From: Patagioenas fasciata
Lineage: Eukaryota; Chordata; Aves; Columbiformes; Columbidae
Assembly: GCF_037038585.1 (NCBI RefSeq)
Contig: NC_092520.1
Coordinates: 149,357,104-149,421,103 of the forward strand
DNA: 64,000 nt
Direction: 5' to 3'
Part shown: one piece after another, positions 19,201-34,200 of the stretch
How positions within the stretch are numbered: the stretch's first letter is position 1
Layout: every line of letters begins with the position of its first letter
Made by a program: the position numbers and the translations under genes
Notes under the pieces: generated by a model
Seen by the model: the letters and a program-made list of their open reading frames with translations, nothing else
The model's database searches: none
What the model was told of the DNA's origin: nothing

Positions 19201-22200
19201 CCACTGCCAGATGCTCACAGGGATGAAGCTCAGTGCCTGCAGCAAGCTTTGCTGTCAAGGGAGGAAAAGCTTCAGTTCCTGAACCCAGAGACAGCCCCGG
19301 ACGGACAAATCTCCACCCCAGAACCCTCCCCACACCTTTCCTCAGCCCCTTCACAACTTCTGCTCTTCCTTCACAAATGAGTACAAGAAGCCTGGCAGCT
19401 CTGAGGTGGTAAGTGGTAGCACCACAAGAAAACAGAGCACTAACCAGGACAGTCTGTCATGTTAAATAACCGGCCACGCTCTTGTGGTTTGCTTCTGTGA
19501 CCGGAAGATGATCCTGTCCACAGCTTCCTACTGCCTCTCTACTTCCAGCATCCCTGCTCCATCCCATTCTCTGAGCCCTCTTTCCCTCTCTGTACCTGTA
19601 CGGGGGGCATGAAGACCACGATTGTATCAGTTCTAAGACCACATCTCAGAGACATAAGCAGTTTCTGTGATTGAAATTTCAGGCTTGAATTTGGTAGCCA
19701 GAAATCCTGGGAAATGGCTTAGTCACAGCTCAGTTAATCCACTAAGAGTTTGTATGACGATCTATCAAATGGGAGGTTTTGATTTTTTTTTCCCCCCCAA
19801 ATAACTTGTTCCAAGTTTTGAAAAGTACACTGAAATAAACATCTTGAATTTTTACAGAAGCAAGTAGGCAAAAATACATAAATTCTTATTTAGAGACTGT
19901 GGAAGCAGATTCAAAAAATAAAGGTTCTTTTGATCATTAATATTCATTTCCCAATGTTTAATTTTTTAAGCATGAGGGAATACTGACGTTTGTGCTAGAA
20001 CTGTTCACACACACTCAGCCCTCAAGTCATATATATATATATTTTTTTAATTCTCTCTTTGTAGAATTCAATTAGCACTGGAAGACTCTGCGTCACTTTA
20101 AGGGCGTAGTGAGAAACCAACCATTACATACATTTACTTATCAGTCTCATCTAAAGCAGTTACAAAAGCACTGAGCATGAGTATTACTCTGAAATGTGAG
20201 GCTCTACACAATCCTTTTAATTTAAATGCCACCAAAATGCTAGTCTTACTTAAGTACTCAGATCTGTTCGGAAATTTAGAACAGCTACATACCATCAATA
20301 ATATCCTGCAACTGTGAATTCCACAAGCTAACATGCCATTTAATGATTAGTTTTCTTATAGGGACATTAAGGCCTTAAGCAACCTCAATATACTGAAGTC
20401 ATGGGGGATACCTGAATGCTCAAACACCCCAGCCTAGGGTTTGGCACCTGACAGGATCACACCCCTAAGGATACTGCATTTCTGGGCGTTTCTCTTTCTA
20501 AGAGCCTACAGTCAAAAATACATAGTCACTTTGGTTCTTAAGTTTAATTAAGCACACAGTATTGCAAAGGGAACTGGCATGATACACCAGAAACCCCATT
20601 TTCCCCATGCCAATGGAGTGCTGAAGCTACCTCAAAAAACACTTGCAGATGAGCAAATGCCAAAAACTTTGTTTAACCTCCCCATGTCCAGGGTGGGCTC
20701 CGAGAAAGGCAATTCACAAGGACATGCCAAGTTACTGACATTTTTGAAGCCTATAAAGCTTACTCCAGCAGCGGACTGTAACTTTTGCTTGGACATCTTC
20801 CCAAGCAGATCATATCTCCCATCCTATTTTTCAGCCTCCTGAGGGGCACTTGCAGCACCCAGACACAGCATCTACCACAAGCGCAGTGCCCAGTGCCTGA
20901 GAAGCCCCCAGGGCTGCAGCCAGCTCACTGCTGAACCCCATCTAGCTGCCACTACAGCAACATGCAAAGCAAGTGGCTTCCCAGGCTTACCACAGGGACC
21001 TTGCTTCTGGCACTCCTATCCATCTGTGCTTACCTTACCAACCTAAACAGTGTCCTCTCAACAGCTGAGTTTTCACTTGCTTGGGGTGTGGAGAGGGAAA
21101 AGAGAATTTCCCAGGAGGGAAGCTTTTTAAAATAAACTGCAGAACCTCGCACATTTCCAACTCAGCTGCTTTCCCCCAGAGCACAAAACCTAAACACCGA
21201 GCACAGGCTGCCACCACTTACCCTCAAACTGACACAAGCAGAGCTTGCTTTCCTGGTGGGCTGTGTGTGTGTGAATGCACGAGTGAAGTTAGTAAAGGCC
21301 ACTGCAACCGCTCGCAGCAAAGAGGCCCTCATTAGAAGTGAAAACAGGCAGCGAGCCTCTGCAGAAAGCCCTGAATAATTGAGGAGGGCACAAATGCAAA
21401 CATCAGACTTCCCCCTGTCACATCTCATTACTGCAAGGCATGTCAGGGTCTGTGCTCAGCTATGGCCAAGAAGGTTCTGTCCCCCTGGAACAACGTCAAA
21501 TCTCAGCCACAGTGAGTCCCGCTCTGCACGGCCGCTGCTCCTGGCGCAGGCCCCTCCATCGTCTATCGGCTGGCAGCCACTTGCCAGCACAGCCGCATCC
21601 CCATGGCCCCCAGAAGAGCTGCAGGAGCCAGGGCATGTGTGAGCTTGGCAGGGGTAACAAGACTGGCACATGAAGTAGGGTCGGCAATGCCAGAGAAAGA
21701 CCAACAACCCCAAAGGAGGATCAAAAGATGGGTCACAGGAGGGGAAGAACAAATGCAAACATCCCTCGGGGCCGGCAACAAAGTCCCTGTGGTGGCAGTA
21801 GCCTTGGCATGAAGAGCAAAACATGGCAATGGTACTGAGACTGCCTGGGACAGAGAAGAGGTTGCACTGCGGGCAGATGGCCAGTGGAGCAGGGAAGGAC
21901 ACGCAGAGCCTGCTGGAGCCAGAGGGCCAGTCGGATGGACACACTGTTGGCTCTTTGCAGGACACCGCTATTTTATCTTTTCTCAATCTCCTCCCTGTGT
22001 GAGAGGGCACCAGCCATTCAGGGTGAGAGAGCAACTCCCCTGCCCACTCGCCACCTACCTCTGCTCCCAAAACATGCTCTCATGGGCTGGGGCCACCAGC
22101 CAGACACCACGGCCATCATCAACCTCACCTGGCCAGCCAGCAGCAGGTCCCACACAGCTCTGCCCTGAGCTACTGCCAGGGCTCAAAAAAAGCACAAACT

Positions 22201-25200
22201 CCGCTAGAGCTTGCCAGTTGCCCCTTCGGCCAGCAACCCTGCTTCCCTGGCCTGGCTGAAATATTCATAGCTACCTCACTGTGCGAGGTCTCAACTCCAT
22301 TAAAACTCAGGAAAGTTTAGCGTGATAAATTATTCAATGCCAGCTTTATTTTTGGGCCCAGGCATGCAAGGATGAGGAATGAAGTCTCTTTAGGGGTGGA
22401 GAGCAGGGAAGTTGTCAGGTCCATCCGTAACCCACTAGGAAAACCACATCTGCTACTCCTGGCACAGCACACACACAGCAACTTTTAAAGCTTAAACACA
22501 GCAACTCTTCCTCCTCTCCTCCCAACCCAGGGGTGTTGATCAAAATTGTTGGTGACTCCTTTGGTAGCGTTTCCTGCCAAACCCACCACTTCTCAGACCT
22601 CCCTAAGAAACTCCTCTCTGACACTCAATCCACAGGCTAAAAGGGAACTCAATACTTCAGAATGTCCTTCAACACCACCAGCTGCAGACATCTGTGCTAT
22701 GGGCACACCTGTAAGCCCCAGCTGTGCAGGGTACTGAGAGATTCAGCCTCTCTCTAAGGGGCTTGCAACCTACAATAGCTCACAAGGCCAAGGAAAAACA
22801 AAGCATAAAAAAAATTAAATAAAAAAAAGTAAGAAAGCAAAATTATTTCTCCCTTCCCCTCAAAACTTAGCTGGGAACAAGGGAGGGACAATACCCAAGT
22901 GCAATGCCTTCCTGGGACAGAAAAATGCTCTAATGACTTCTTTTTCTCCTGACACATTCACAAGCACTTTTACTTTTTCATTCTCAACACTGCCTACATT
23001 AGAGCCTTCAGAAACTATTTTTCAAACCATTATGACCCTGTTCCCAGCTGCCATGCTATGCACAGCCAAAGCCTTAAGCCCAGCTTGCAGCACCCACGCA
23101 CACCGCTGCAGGAAGCAGCAGCGTATCAGGACATGGAACTGCTGGGGACAGTAGGCAGCTGAGCCACCCACGGCAGCCAACCACCATGCCAAGGTCTGGT
23201 ACTGACACTCTCCCCTCAAACGGGCAGCTCTGCAAGCTTCCCAGCCTGATCTCAAATGCCCCCACCAACAGGTCAAGCTGGAAAGATGTTCTGATCCCAG
23301 CCTATAAACTAAAGCCCTCGTCTTCCTCATCAAAGAGACTAACAGCCTCCCAACTTTTCTTGGCTTGTTCATCTCAAGGTGTGTTCTCCTCCTCCTTACC
23401 TGCAGAGCTTTCTCATCCAGCACTCGGTGTTTGCTCTGAATCTTGTGTCTTGGCCATTTCTGTTTAGCTGGGTCTTCTGCACCAGCAAAAATTGAACTGT
23501 ACTCCTGCAGTCGTTCAGGGGCTGGATACTTGGCACTGGAAAATACCTGTGGAGAGACAGGGAGGGACTGAAAAAAACCAAGTAAGTAACCCTACACTAC
23601 AGAAACACATGGAGTGGAGTAAATGCGCAATCTGTGTTGCTGTGGGGAATGGACAGCCTTGGAGTCAACAGGTTCCTCAGGGCTACCTGCACAGATTCAG
23701 TCACGCATGGGCTGTCACTTCAGAAAGTAAAAGTGCCAGAACTTCTCTCTCTTTATAAGTACTAGGATATCATAGGCTTCCACTGGTCAGAGAAGAATAT
23801 GAAACACTGTATTAAACAGAGGAAGAACAAGGAAAGAAGAGTTTTCACCACTTTTACATGGCCCAACTAGATTAAAATGTAGTAAGGGGAGGCTTTCTAA
23901 AAGATCCTGTGAACCTGAAATGAGAGGGTGTTGGGCTCCGCTCAGCTTCCTTCTCACGAGGAAGGTGGAACAGCAATTAATAAAGGTCTCATAAGTCCAG
24001 GAGCTGTGGGGCTCACGGGTCTAAAAATCGTCAACTGTCCAAGTCAAGAAGCGGCTTCTCATCACAACCCTGCTCAGCAGCAAGGCACAGAGAGGTGAGC
24101 AGGCAGCAGCTGCAGCAGCTGAGCACCTCTTCTTCTCCAGAGCTTACATAAAGAGTAAAGTGAGAAAGTGGAAGGGAGAAGGGAGGCCATGCAGCCTTCA
24201 GTGAAGTCTTACCTTAATAGCCTTCTTGCTGCCCTTTATCTTCTCAATCTTCGCTTGGGCAAGCGTGACTCTCTCACCAATTGCCTGAAGCTGTGCCCGG
24301 CTGGCCTCCACCCGCTGAGAGATTCTAGGAGGCAAGAACTTTTCTTAAGGTGAAGAATCCAGAGCCTGAGATTTTTTTTAGCAACAGTCAGTGTCCAGGT
24401 CCTCAGGGAAGGGTGTGAAGCTCAGTGGACTGGACTGTTTCATACAGTAAAACAGTGCTGAGATATGCTTGTCTCAGTCCTATTGAGAGCGTTATGTATG
24501 AAGGTAAGTCTAGTCCGTGACCCACAGCACAATGTTCCTGCAGCTGTTTGAGGCACAGCACAGAAAGATTAAGAACTGTGGGTTTTTTTGCAACACCAGT
24601 TATCAACTGCCAACATATTTTTAATAAAAGCAACCTGTTAAAAATGAAAGGTAACACATGCCAGTGAGCTGAGTTCAGGACTCACAAGGCTTATCCTGTC
24701 CTCTACTATACCAAGTTTGTTGCACGACTTCTTCCACGTTCCTTTGCAGCTTTGCGATTTGGTTTGCACATCAGTTAAACAACATTGCGTCCTCATTTGG
24801 AGCAATAAAGCAGGCTGACTTGTGTAATCTTCGCATAACCACATCAGCACCAAATGCTTTGCAACCGAGCTGAAAAGCACTCTGTGGCAGCAGGGGATAG
24901 CGGTCACTGGTTAAGCACCCCTTGTGGTCACCATGTGGACATATTCCTTTTCAACAAAGCTTACAGCAGACGCCTTGCAGCCAGAGGCACGACTGTCACG
25001 CAGGTTCATCCAGAAGCTAAGAGGGACATCGGGACCAGGCATCACCTACAGGTACCTATGGAGTCACCTTTTCAAAAGGGACCTTCCCTCCCTGTGCGGG
25101 ATCTCCCAAGCTTCCAGCTCAAAAAGCTGAAAATTGTTATGAATCTTCACCCCTCTAAAGAAACCAGCAAAGACTATTTTTTATGGCTATGCGACCCACT

Positions 25201-28200
25201 AAGACAGCTAGCACTCTACTTCAGCAATGTTTAGTAGCAATGAGTTCCATCGGATCATTTTGTGCCTGTAAAAATCAATCTCAAGTATTGTCCTTAAATT
25301 TCATGAAAAATCCCTCTTTGCTTTTGAGCGCTCCCATGCTTTTTTTTTCTTTCCACTCTGTATAATTCCTTTTAGTAACAAATTTGACATCAGCAGTGAT
25401 CCATCATTCCATTTTCCAACTGTACCAAACCTGCCTTTTCAAGTATTTTTACTCTGTGCAGCACATTCCCTATTAAAATAGAGAAACAGACTCCACTAAA
25501 GCCCCCCATTGTGGGTAGTAAAAAACCAGCAAGTACCAGCAGCCTATTCACCTCATATCGTTCTGAAAGATCCCTACTTCCTTCCCCAAACAGCCTTAAG
25601 TGTTTCTGTTTGTTTATAGCCATGCACCCCTCTTTCTGGAGACATGAAAATCCTTCCTTATACATATGGCAGGAGAGGACACAGCCTGCTTCTACTTTAT
25701 TCTTTTGGAGTGGGAGATGAGCAAAACTGAACCTCGTGAGATTCTCCCTCTCAGAATTATTCTCCATTTCCCCATCCTTTTATTTTAAATACAGCCTAAC
25801 AGCTTGTATTTCATACCAACACTAAGTACAAATCTGTCCATGATTTCCTTCCCACAGCCTCCCTCCGTCTCAGTGGAGTAAGTCCACATAACTTACACAC
25901 TTTATAGGTTCTCAGTAGTTTCTGTTGTTCCTTTCAGTGTGCATTTCCTAGCACCTGTCTGCAACAAATTTCATGTGTCACAGGGCTGTCCCATGTCCTT
26001 GTTTTCTTAAAGTGTGAGATGCCCCTGAAGGACCTAAGTCTTCCCTAACTGCTCTCCCCTGAAAGTCTTCCCACCTCACAGTTCACCTCTCTTATAGATG
26101 TTTCATAATTGTATTGATTGACACTATTTCCAGCACTGCTCCTTGGGGGCAATCTGACTATTTTTACTTCCTTCAAAGCTGAAAAAAGTGGTCATTTATT
26201 TCTGCTTTGCCTCTCTCCCTCAAATCAATGATGCAATTTTCCCTCTCACTTATGAGTAGACCCCTCTCCTAGAAGAGCTCAACAAAGCCTTCCTGAAGCT
26301 CCAAATAAAAGCAAGGTATCAACTGCCTTTTAGCCAGTACCCTGCTGACTTCCAGACACAACTCTCAGGGGCTGACCAGGCACATGTTCCTCTCCCAGAA
26401 GGAAATGTTAACCAAATGGTTATGCAAGCTCAGGCCTGGAAACCAGTAACCTTTCTCCTCATTTCGACTCCACGAATGTCAGTGGGCAAACGCTACCCTC
26501 ACTCCCTTTTCTGCCCCACATTATCCCCACTGCTTCACCAGGTATCACCTGATCCTCTCCCCTCCCACACTTGCTCTTTTGCTGTCTGTGAAGAAGCAAA
26601 GGAGGATTTGAGGAATCCCAGTTATAGAATCACAGAAGAGTATGGGTTGGAAGAAACCTATCCTTGCTTTTCACCCTTAATCACTTCAATTTTAACTTTA
26701 ATCTTCTAAGACACCCAGTTCAGAAGAGGAACAGTGCCACAACTCCCTTTACGTCCACACCAAACGCAGGCAGTGAACTGGCTACTACAAAGTGCTTCTT
26801 GGTGCTACAGTACTAACGCCTCCCGTAGTGCACAGACAGCATCAGGGAAAGAACAGAAAGCAAAGCCCCCTTCAGCTCACAGCACTGCATGCATCTTTCT
26901 CAGTTAAGGTTTGCTGGATCCTCTCTGAAGAAGGAGGCATCCCTAGAAACAGCATGACCAGCAAATACTGTGCCCTAGCTCCAACAGCAGTGGTGCATCC
27001 AGAAGAGAAGGAGGGAAGATGTAGAATCATTTTGGTTGGAAAAGACCTTTAAGATCATTGAGTCCAACCACTAACCTAGCACTGGCAAGTCCAACTCTAA
27101 ACTATGTCCCTTAGAACCTCATCTATGCATCTTTTAAACCCCTTCAGGGATGGTGACTCCACCACTTCCCCGGGCAGCCTGTTCCAATGCCTGACAGCCC
27201 TTTCCATGAAGAACTTTTCCCTAATATCCAATCTAAACCTCCCCTGGCGCAACTTGAGGCTATTTCTTCTTGTCCTATCACTTGTTACTTGGGAGAAGAG
27301 ACCAACACACTCCATGCTACACCTATAGCTTCATCCATCCCTACTGCCCACCAAATAAAACCAAGAGCGATTACATTCACCCACAGAAGGACAGTAGCAG
27401 GCGGATGGCTGGTGGAAGTTGTCCAGTGCCAGCTCAGGTGTTTGAAACTGCGATGGCTCTTCTCTGAGGCAACCTGTGCTTTCTCCTGTGATCTCCTCCT
27501 CTAGGATTTGATAGGCCAAATCCCACTGACCTTAGGAGATCTGCCAAAAACCTTCACCTGAGATGGCACAGATGCAGGCCCACAACACAGAAGGAATACA
27601 CATCAGTCTGCAGAATTAATTTATTTCTTGCTGAGCAAAATAACTATGAAAAAAATTATTAAGCCCCCTCAATCCAACTGATCCAAATTCCATCACATGT
27701 ACAGGATCCTAAAAGTGCATGACTGTTATGCATGTGCAATTCAAGATACAGTTGCATGTGTTAGCTAAAAGGGACAATATACCGTATTGATACATAAATA
27801 ATACATGGAAAAAGCCCCTCAAGTTCAAGTGCCCTCCATCAACACTAGTATTTCTACTGCTGTGGAAACTGAACTTACTCCAAGGAGTCAACCTGATGTT
27901 TGTAAAGAAAGGGAAACACAAAGGGATGGAGAGGGCTGTTGCCAAGGATTTCAGGGGCAAACTGTTTGAAGCAAGCTGGCATTCAGACCTTAACCTCCAC
28001 TTAAGAAGGACTGTGTTACTGAAGGGCATTTGTTTGAAAAGCAATTGCAATCAGGACAGGAAGGGTAAGTGTTAATAATAAAATGGCCCTTTGCTGCCCC
28101 TCAGAACCTTTTGCTCATCCAGCCAAAAACACTATCAGCATCTGAACCTACCCCGTGCTTACCCTATTAGTCATTGCTGTGTTGTTTTGCTCTCAGTGCT

Positions 28201-31200
28201 CTTTTCTGCTTGAGAAACCCCTTTAGTTAGATTCAATGTGACTCTGGAGTTGCAAAGAAGCAGGAGGCGCAGAGCAGCAGCCCCTCCCTTTGGGCAGGAT
28301 CCATGCCTGGGGACAAGCTAAAAGGGGCCTGCAGAAGAAAGGAGACTATATTACCTGCCTTCAAACCCTGGGCCCTGAGCCAAACCAGTGTTCCCCTCCC
28401 AAGGCTTTTCTTTGGGGAAGTAATACATGTGGCAGATTAAATCTATCTAGTGGATTATCTCTTAATCCATACAGACTTTTATTTTTGATCTAAGCAGATA
28501 TTAAAGCCAATCTTTCAGCTGCTTTGATTCAAGCTTTCACATTCTCTGGTCCCTCTGAAATCTTTTTGCAGTCAAGCCCCCTGCACCTCATTCCCAGCTT
28601 AGATCTCCTTTCTCCTAAAGCCCTCATCCTGCTGCCTTGAGCTCCTCTCCAATTTATAGGCATTTGTCCCCAATACCCACAGCAGGTTCCAGGAATACTG
28701 CCTCCCACCTCACCACCTGCCTCACTGGCCCCATATCCTCTGTCCCATCTGCAGCCACAGAGGAGATAGCTTCCCATTATTTCCTTATAACTCCTCTGAT
28801 AAATCTCACATTCAGGTGGCTACTGAAAGATCTCCTCTGCTGCATCTGTGTCTGCTCACGGGAGAAAAATTACTGTTCTCTTACTCCCACAGGAAAAGGA
28901 TTTGAGGCATTTGGAATCTGGCATGCAGGACACTGGATGGTGCCTGTCAGTTGTCAGCACTGGCAATACTATATTTCTATGAGGGTCTCCAAGCACACCA
29001 CAATGCCAGAAAAAAACTGTGATTTTTATCATCTGTATTTGCTGGGGATCAGACAGCATCAGAAAAAAAGTTTAAAATCGGAGCAGGCTTAAAGACAGGC
29101 TGGCAGATTCCCAAAAAGGCAGTTGAGCAAGACAAGAATTCAGCTGGAAGGAAGCATCGCAGCAGCAGGAGACCCTTTGCTGTCCACATACACATCACCC
29201 AAAAAGTGACAGGGATGACAAAACTGGGGAAGTGGGAGAGAGAAGAGGCGAGCTCCACACCAAGGTGAATGAGAAAAGCGAGGCAGCAGAGGCTGGGAAC
29301 AAACCTCTCCAGAATACCAAAGAACTTCAATTTCATATCTGAAGCACAAAAGTTAAGCGATCAACCAAGGAGAAAGAACATTACGGAGCAGAATGAGAAA
29401 TGAAGTTGCACAGGAGGATAAGGCAGACAAAGTATTAAATGATTTTTTTCCTTAAATGAGGACTGCACACATCACAGCAAGACAGGCTTCTTGTCTCCTC
29501 CCAGCCCAGGCTCCAGCCCTGAGAGATAGCACAGGGATGCTTGACATTGCTGTTCTAAAATTCAGTGTACACATCATAAAGTTTTTCTATAAAACCTGGG
29601 CTTTTTGCCTAAAAGTCAAGCTGCCCTTTTTTTCCTGACAATGCATGCTTTTATTAAATTTCTCCCTTACTGCAGGAGGAACGAATTAGAAGGGATGGAG
29701 TTTATGGTTCTTGTATTTTATTACATCCCTGGACTCTCCGAGTGGCTGATGCTGACGCAGGTAGCAAGGAAAGATAACGGTGCTGGCTGCCATTCATCCT
29801 TCCACAGCACCAGTGCCAAAACTGGTGAGATACCACTACTGATGAATGGGATACCACTAGACCTCTAGGACAAGTTTCAATAGGTTTCTAGAAGTGAGAG
29901 AACCACCGGTGAGGTGAGGACAGACTAGTTCCCAGGGGAGGAGAGACATCATCCTATGATGAAGGCAGAAGAAGGTGGTGCTGAGGGAATGAAATGTCCA
30001 CCTTTTTTCTCAGGCTACTGAACTCCTTCCTCATGCACTTCTTTCATGGGCCCTACAGGCACATGCTCTCTTCTTACTTGTATGCTGCAGAGAATAAGAA
30101 AATCTCAAACTTTTTCAAGTTTTAATTCGTCTAAGAATCTTCTTGAAAAAAAAGCCATGGGCTTTTATGGCTCCTCAGGCTGCTGAAGTGATGGGAAAAC
30201 ATCAATGCAAACCCATAATTCAGGGCTTTGATGCACAATCCGCTAGACTGAAACACGGCTAGAAAGCCAGGCTCAAATATCTGAGCGTGCTCTGGCTGGC
30301 TAACAAAGGATAGTGCGTTACGAGGCACCAGAGCATGCTTTACAACAGCCCAACAGCACATGGGTGTTCCTGCACACTGTGGTGGGCCAGCTCGGAGGTC
30401 AGCAGCAATGACATGACCAGCAACAGTCAGAAATGGACTGTGAGAAACCTAAGCCCTACCCTCCCCACTCCCACACCACCTCTGCCCCAGCAACACCACA
30501 GGACCAAGATGGAGAGAGCAAAGGAAAGGCTGCTGAGACATTTATGGTTTACTGCGACCCAGGGAAGCATTAAAAGCCAGTTCACGATGCCAAATCCCCT
30601 CAAAAGTTTGAAAGGCAAAATGCCAAAACACATGCTTTTACGAAAAGCCAAATACATTTAGCCACTCAAAGAAAGATCAACTTGTTTGCTTTCTGCTCTT
30701 CTCTCTCCTTCATATTTAAGCAGTTTTTAGAGTCTTCCTTCATGTCTGAGTAAGTGTAATCAGAAACTGTCATCACACACCATCTCTGACAGAAAGAAAT
30801 CCCAAGTGAGGTGGTGTAATCAACGCTCCTTCCTCCATTAAGGGTTTGGGTATTATACTAATTAATGTTTATCGCACTTTGATTGCTCCTTGAGCCTGAT
30901 TTGCAGATGTTTCAGCATTCGCATATTGCCTTGCTCCTGTGATGCCGAACGGCTTTTCAGATTGGAGGGTGATCAAGGTTGCCAGGTTATCCTCAGCAGG
31001 ATCTGGCATACATCAATCTCCACAGGTCATGTTCTCCCACACAAATAATTTCATTTTGATTTTTAATCTCTCATTTCGCAAGATGCTCCTGCTACTGTGA
31101 ATTAAGTTTACGTAAAACTGGAAACTTAGAATTTTGACCTATCAACACGGCACCCTCCTCCTTCTTCCCCTGAAGCCTCTTCTCCCCAGAAAAGCAACTT

Positions 31201-34200
31201 ATTTTTCTTTGCTCTTTTTTTTTAAAAAAAAAGTCACAAACAAGTTCTTCTTTAACCTTCCAGCCTTTTTACTTGCCTTCCACCACTGACTGATCTGAAA
31301 GAGGCCAGGGTTTCATTTTTTTAGAAGAAATATATACTAAATAGAAAGTCTGTGTATACTAGGTAGGAAGTCTATGTATACTAAGAAGAAAGTCTGTGTT
31401 TGCAAATAAATTACACAAATAGATCTTCTATTTAAATTGTACAGGTTACTTTTGGTCAAACTACTTCTCCATTAATAGTGTTAAGATATATAAACACAAC
31501 AGGTTCTACCATCACAGTAACTTTTGGGAAGGATCCCTGAAAGAAGTAATGGGAAAAAAGTGGTTCTTCTACCAGTACTGTGGGAGGTTCAGAGGTGGCC
31601 TTTTGAGATCTTCCCCTGGCAGTGTGGGGGCAGATACTGAAGAAAACTGAGGAGCTGCTTCCCAGAGCAGTGGTCACAGGAATAGTCTTGAGATATTAGG
31701 CAGCAGATGCTTTAAGTACTAGTAGCTGGTTTGTTATCTATATAGTTTTCACTCATCCTCGTAAAATTCTCACAAATATTACTCACTGAAGCGCAATCTT
31801 CTAGTAGGAGCTTTAAGTGTTCCACCCCCCTGCCCCCATTTTTTTGTCACTATTGAAAGGAAGGCTAATCCTGTTTGGACAGAATTTTATGAGACTGTCA
31901 GAAGTAAAATTTGTTTCCACGTTGCTTGAAGTTGTGGATCGTATCTGGCGGATAGCCTGAGAAGGTGTTTTAGCACCTTGTAACATCAAATTAATCAACT
32001 GTGTACACGAACATTAAGTTTCTCTTTCTCCCATCCAAAGCCCCTTTCTTAGAATAGCCAAAGATATTCCTCCCTGTCCCCATAGAATGGGAAATTTGTA
32101 TCACCACACAGAGTCACAGGAAACCTAAGTAATGGAGAAATGCCCAGGTGACCCTGCGGTGAATGATATCTGGGGATAGGGACAACTAAAATCTTTAAAA
32201 GGTCTCAGATTCCTCTGGATCCCTGAGTATAGAAGAAACTCCTTCTCAGCCTTCATTTAGGCACTGTGTCTGATTCTACATAAACAACAGTTCTGTTATG
32301 CAATTTACTCTTAACCAACATCATGCTCCACATTTCCTGTCAGCAGGAGTCACAGGAGACAGATCAGCCTGGATTTAAAGGTCTCCCAGGTGGGGTTGCA
32401 AGAGAAAAGAGCAGGAGGCACCAGCCAAAACTAACACTTCTGCTTAGCTTCACCTGAAGGTAGGAACAGCAGGAGACCAGCACCGACAAGTCCACAGCAG
32501 CCTCCCCAGTCCTTTCAGCCTTTGGCTCACTTGAGCCAAAGATGCCTCGATAATACGGGAAGGAAGAGTGACATTTGCAGAGCCTTCCTCCCCACGGATA
32601 AGGCAGTCCACATCATAGAATCATAGCATTGTAGAATAGTTTGGGTTGGAAGGGACCTTCAAAGCTCATCCAGTCCAATTCCTTGCCGTGAGCAGGGACA
32701 TCTTCAACCAGATCAGGTTGCTCAGAGCCCCGTCCAGCCCAGCCTTGAATGTCTCCAGGGACGGGGCATCTACCACCTCTCTGGGTAACCTGGGCCAGGG
32801 TTTCACCACCCTCATCATAAAACTTTTCTCCCTCATGGCTAGCCTGAATCTCCCCTTCTTGTCCTATTGCAACAGGCCCTGATAACAACTCTGTACTCAT
32901 CTTTCTTACAGGCCCTTTTCAAGTACTGATAGGCCGCAATAAGGTCTCCCTGGAGCCTTCTCTTCTCCAGGCTGAACAACCCCAACTCTCTTGGCCTGCT
33001 CTCAAGGTAGAGCTATTCCATCCCTCTGATCATTTTTGTGGCCTCCTCTGGAGGTCCATGCCTTTCTTGTGCTGAAGGCTCTAGATGCAGGACTGCACAG
33101 GAAGTCTCACCAGAGTGAAGCAGAGCGGTGGAATCACCTCCTGCTGGCCATGTTGCTTGTGATGCAGCCCAAGATATGATGGGCCTTCCGGGCTGCAAGT
33201 GCACATTGCCAGCTCATGTCCATGCTGAAGAACAAGAGGACAGCCTGGTTTATGTGAGAAGATCAGGAAGCTCCTCTTTATGCCCAGGTTTCTCCCATAC
33301 CTTCCAAGTGGTTTTAAAGCAGTTTTCTTGACCAAGGTAAGTAGCCCCCCATTGTGCTTATGTGACAAGAACTGACTTAGTGAACATCTCTAAAGGTTCT
33401 ACCACAGGGCTTGCCCTAATGTAAGCCTTAAGGTAGAGGGTAAGCTGAGCTCCCACTCAATCACTGGGATGGAGGCTTTTTATATCAATATGGCACATAG
33501 CACATATGCTGCTCCTAGTCTGTTTATCTCCACTGCCAAAACAGTCATTGTCACTAAGAATAAGAATGCTGATCAAAACATGCCTCCAGAGTGGAAAATT
33601 ATTCCTTGTGATACAAGTTCAAATCTAATCAATCTCCGAGAAAAACATTGCTTTTCTTTGTATTTAATCTAGTATCATTAGAACTTCATAGTTTTTCACC
33701 CAAAGATCTCCAAGTAATTTCCAAGCGTTAATTAAGTCTCAGCTGCTTGTGACACCAAGAATGGAATTGTTTGTCCCCTGTGACAAAGGAAATCTGGGTA
33801 AATTCATAGTGCAGTCCCAGCAGACCAGATTTTCAGTTCGTCATTTACTAATTTGAACAATTCTTGCTTTAATTCACAGGAGCTGACATATACATTTCCA
33901 CAGTTGTATAATTTGCAGTTTTACTGAGTTTAAGACCACATGTGCAAGTACTTCTACCCTCTTCAGTGCCTTCCCATTGCCAAGTCAGTAACACTGCTGC
34001 TCTCTAGAATAAACTACAGCCACCAAGCACTGATACAAAACACTGACCATTCTCTCCATCACCACTTCTTACTCTGTATCCAAAATATACCCTCTCCCCA
34101 CATTTAAGACACAAGTTCGAAGGCAAAGGTTTTTGTATTGGCTTTTCCCCACTTCCCAGCAGCTGATGGCAAGCACATGGAATTTGACTTGCATGTCACA

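Larger units (their letters stand above)
18456..23399 (-). other. WASHC1 intron, 4.9 kb
   Basis: Contains an AT-rich part (about 19780-20580, with an (AT)n run) and a GC-richer patch (about 21440-22260) that includes the longest open frame of the window on the minus strand (21456-22070). No transposon or RNA gene recognised. Confidence 0.7.

Noticed and set aside
28637-29092. 151-codon + frame in the giant intron
   Set aside because: No family features, low-quality composition, no splice or promoter context.
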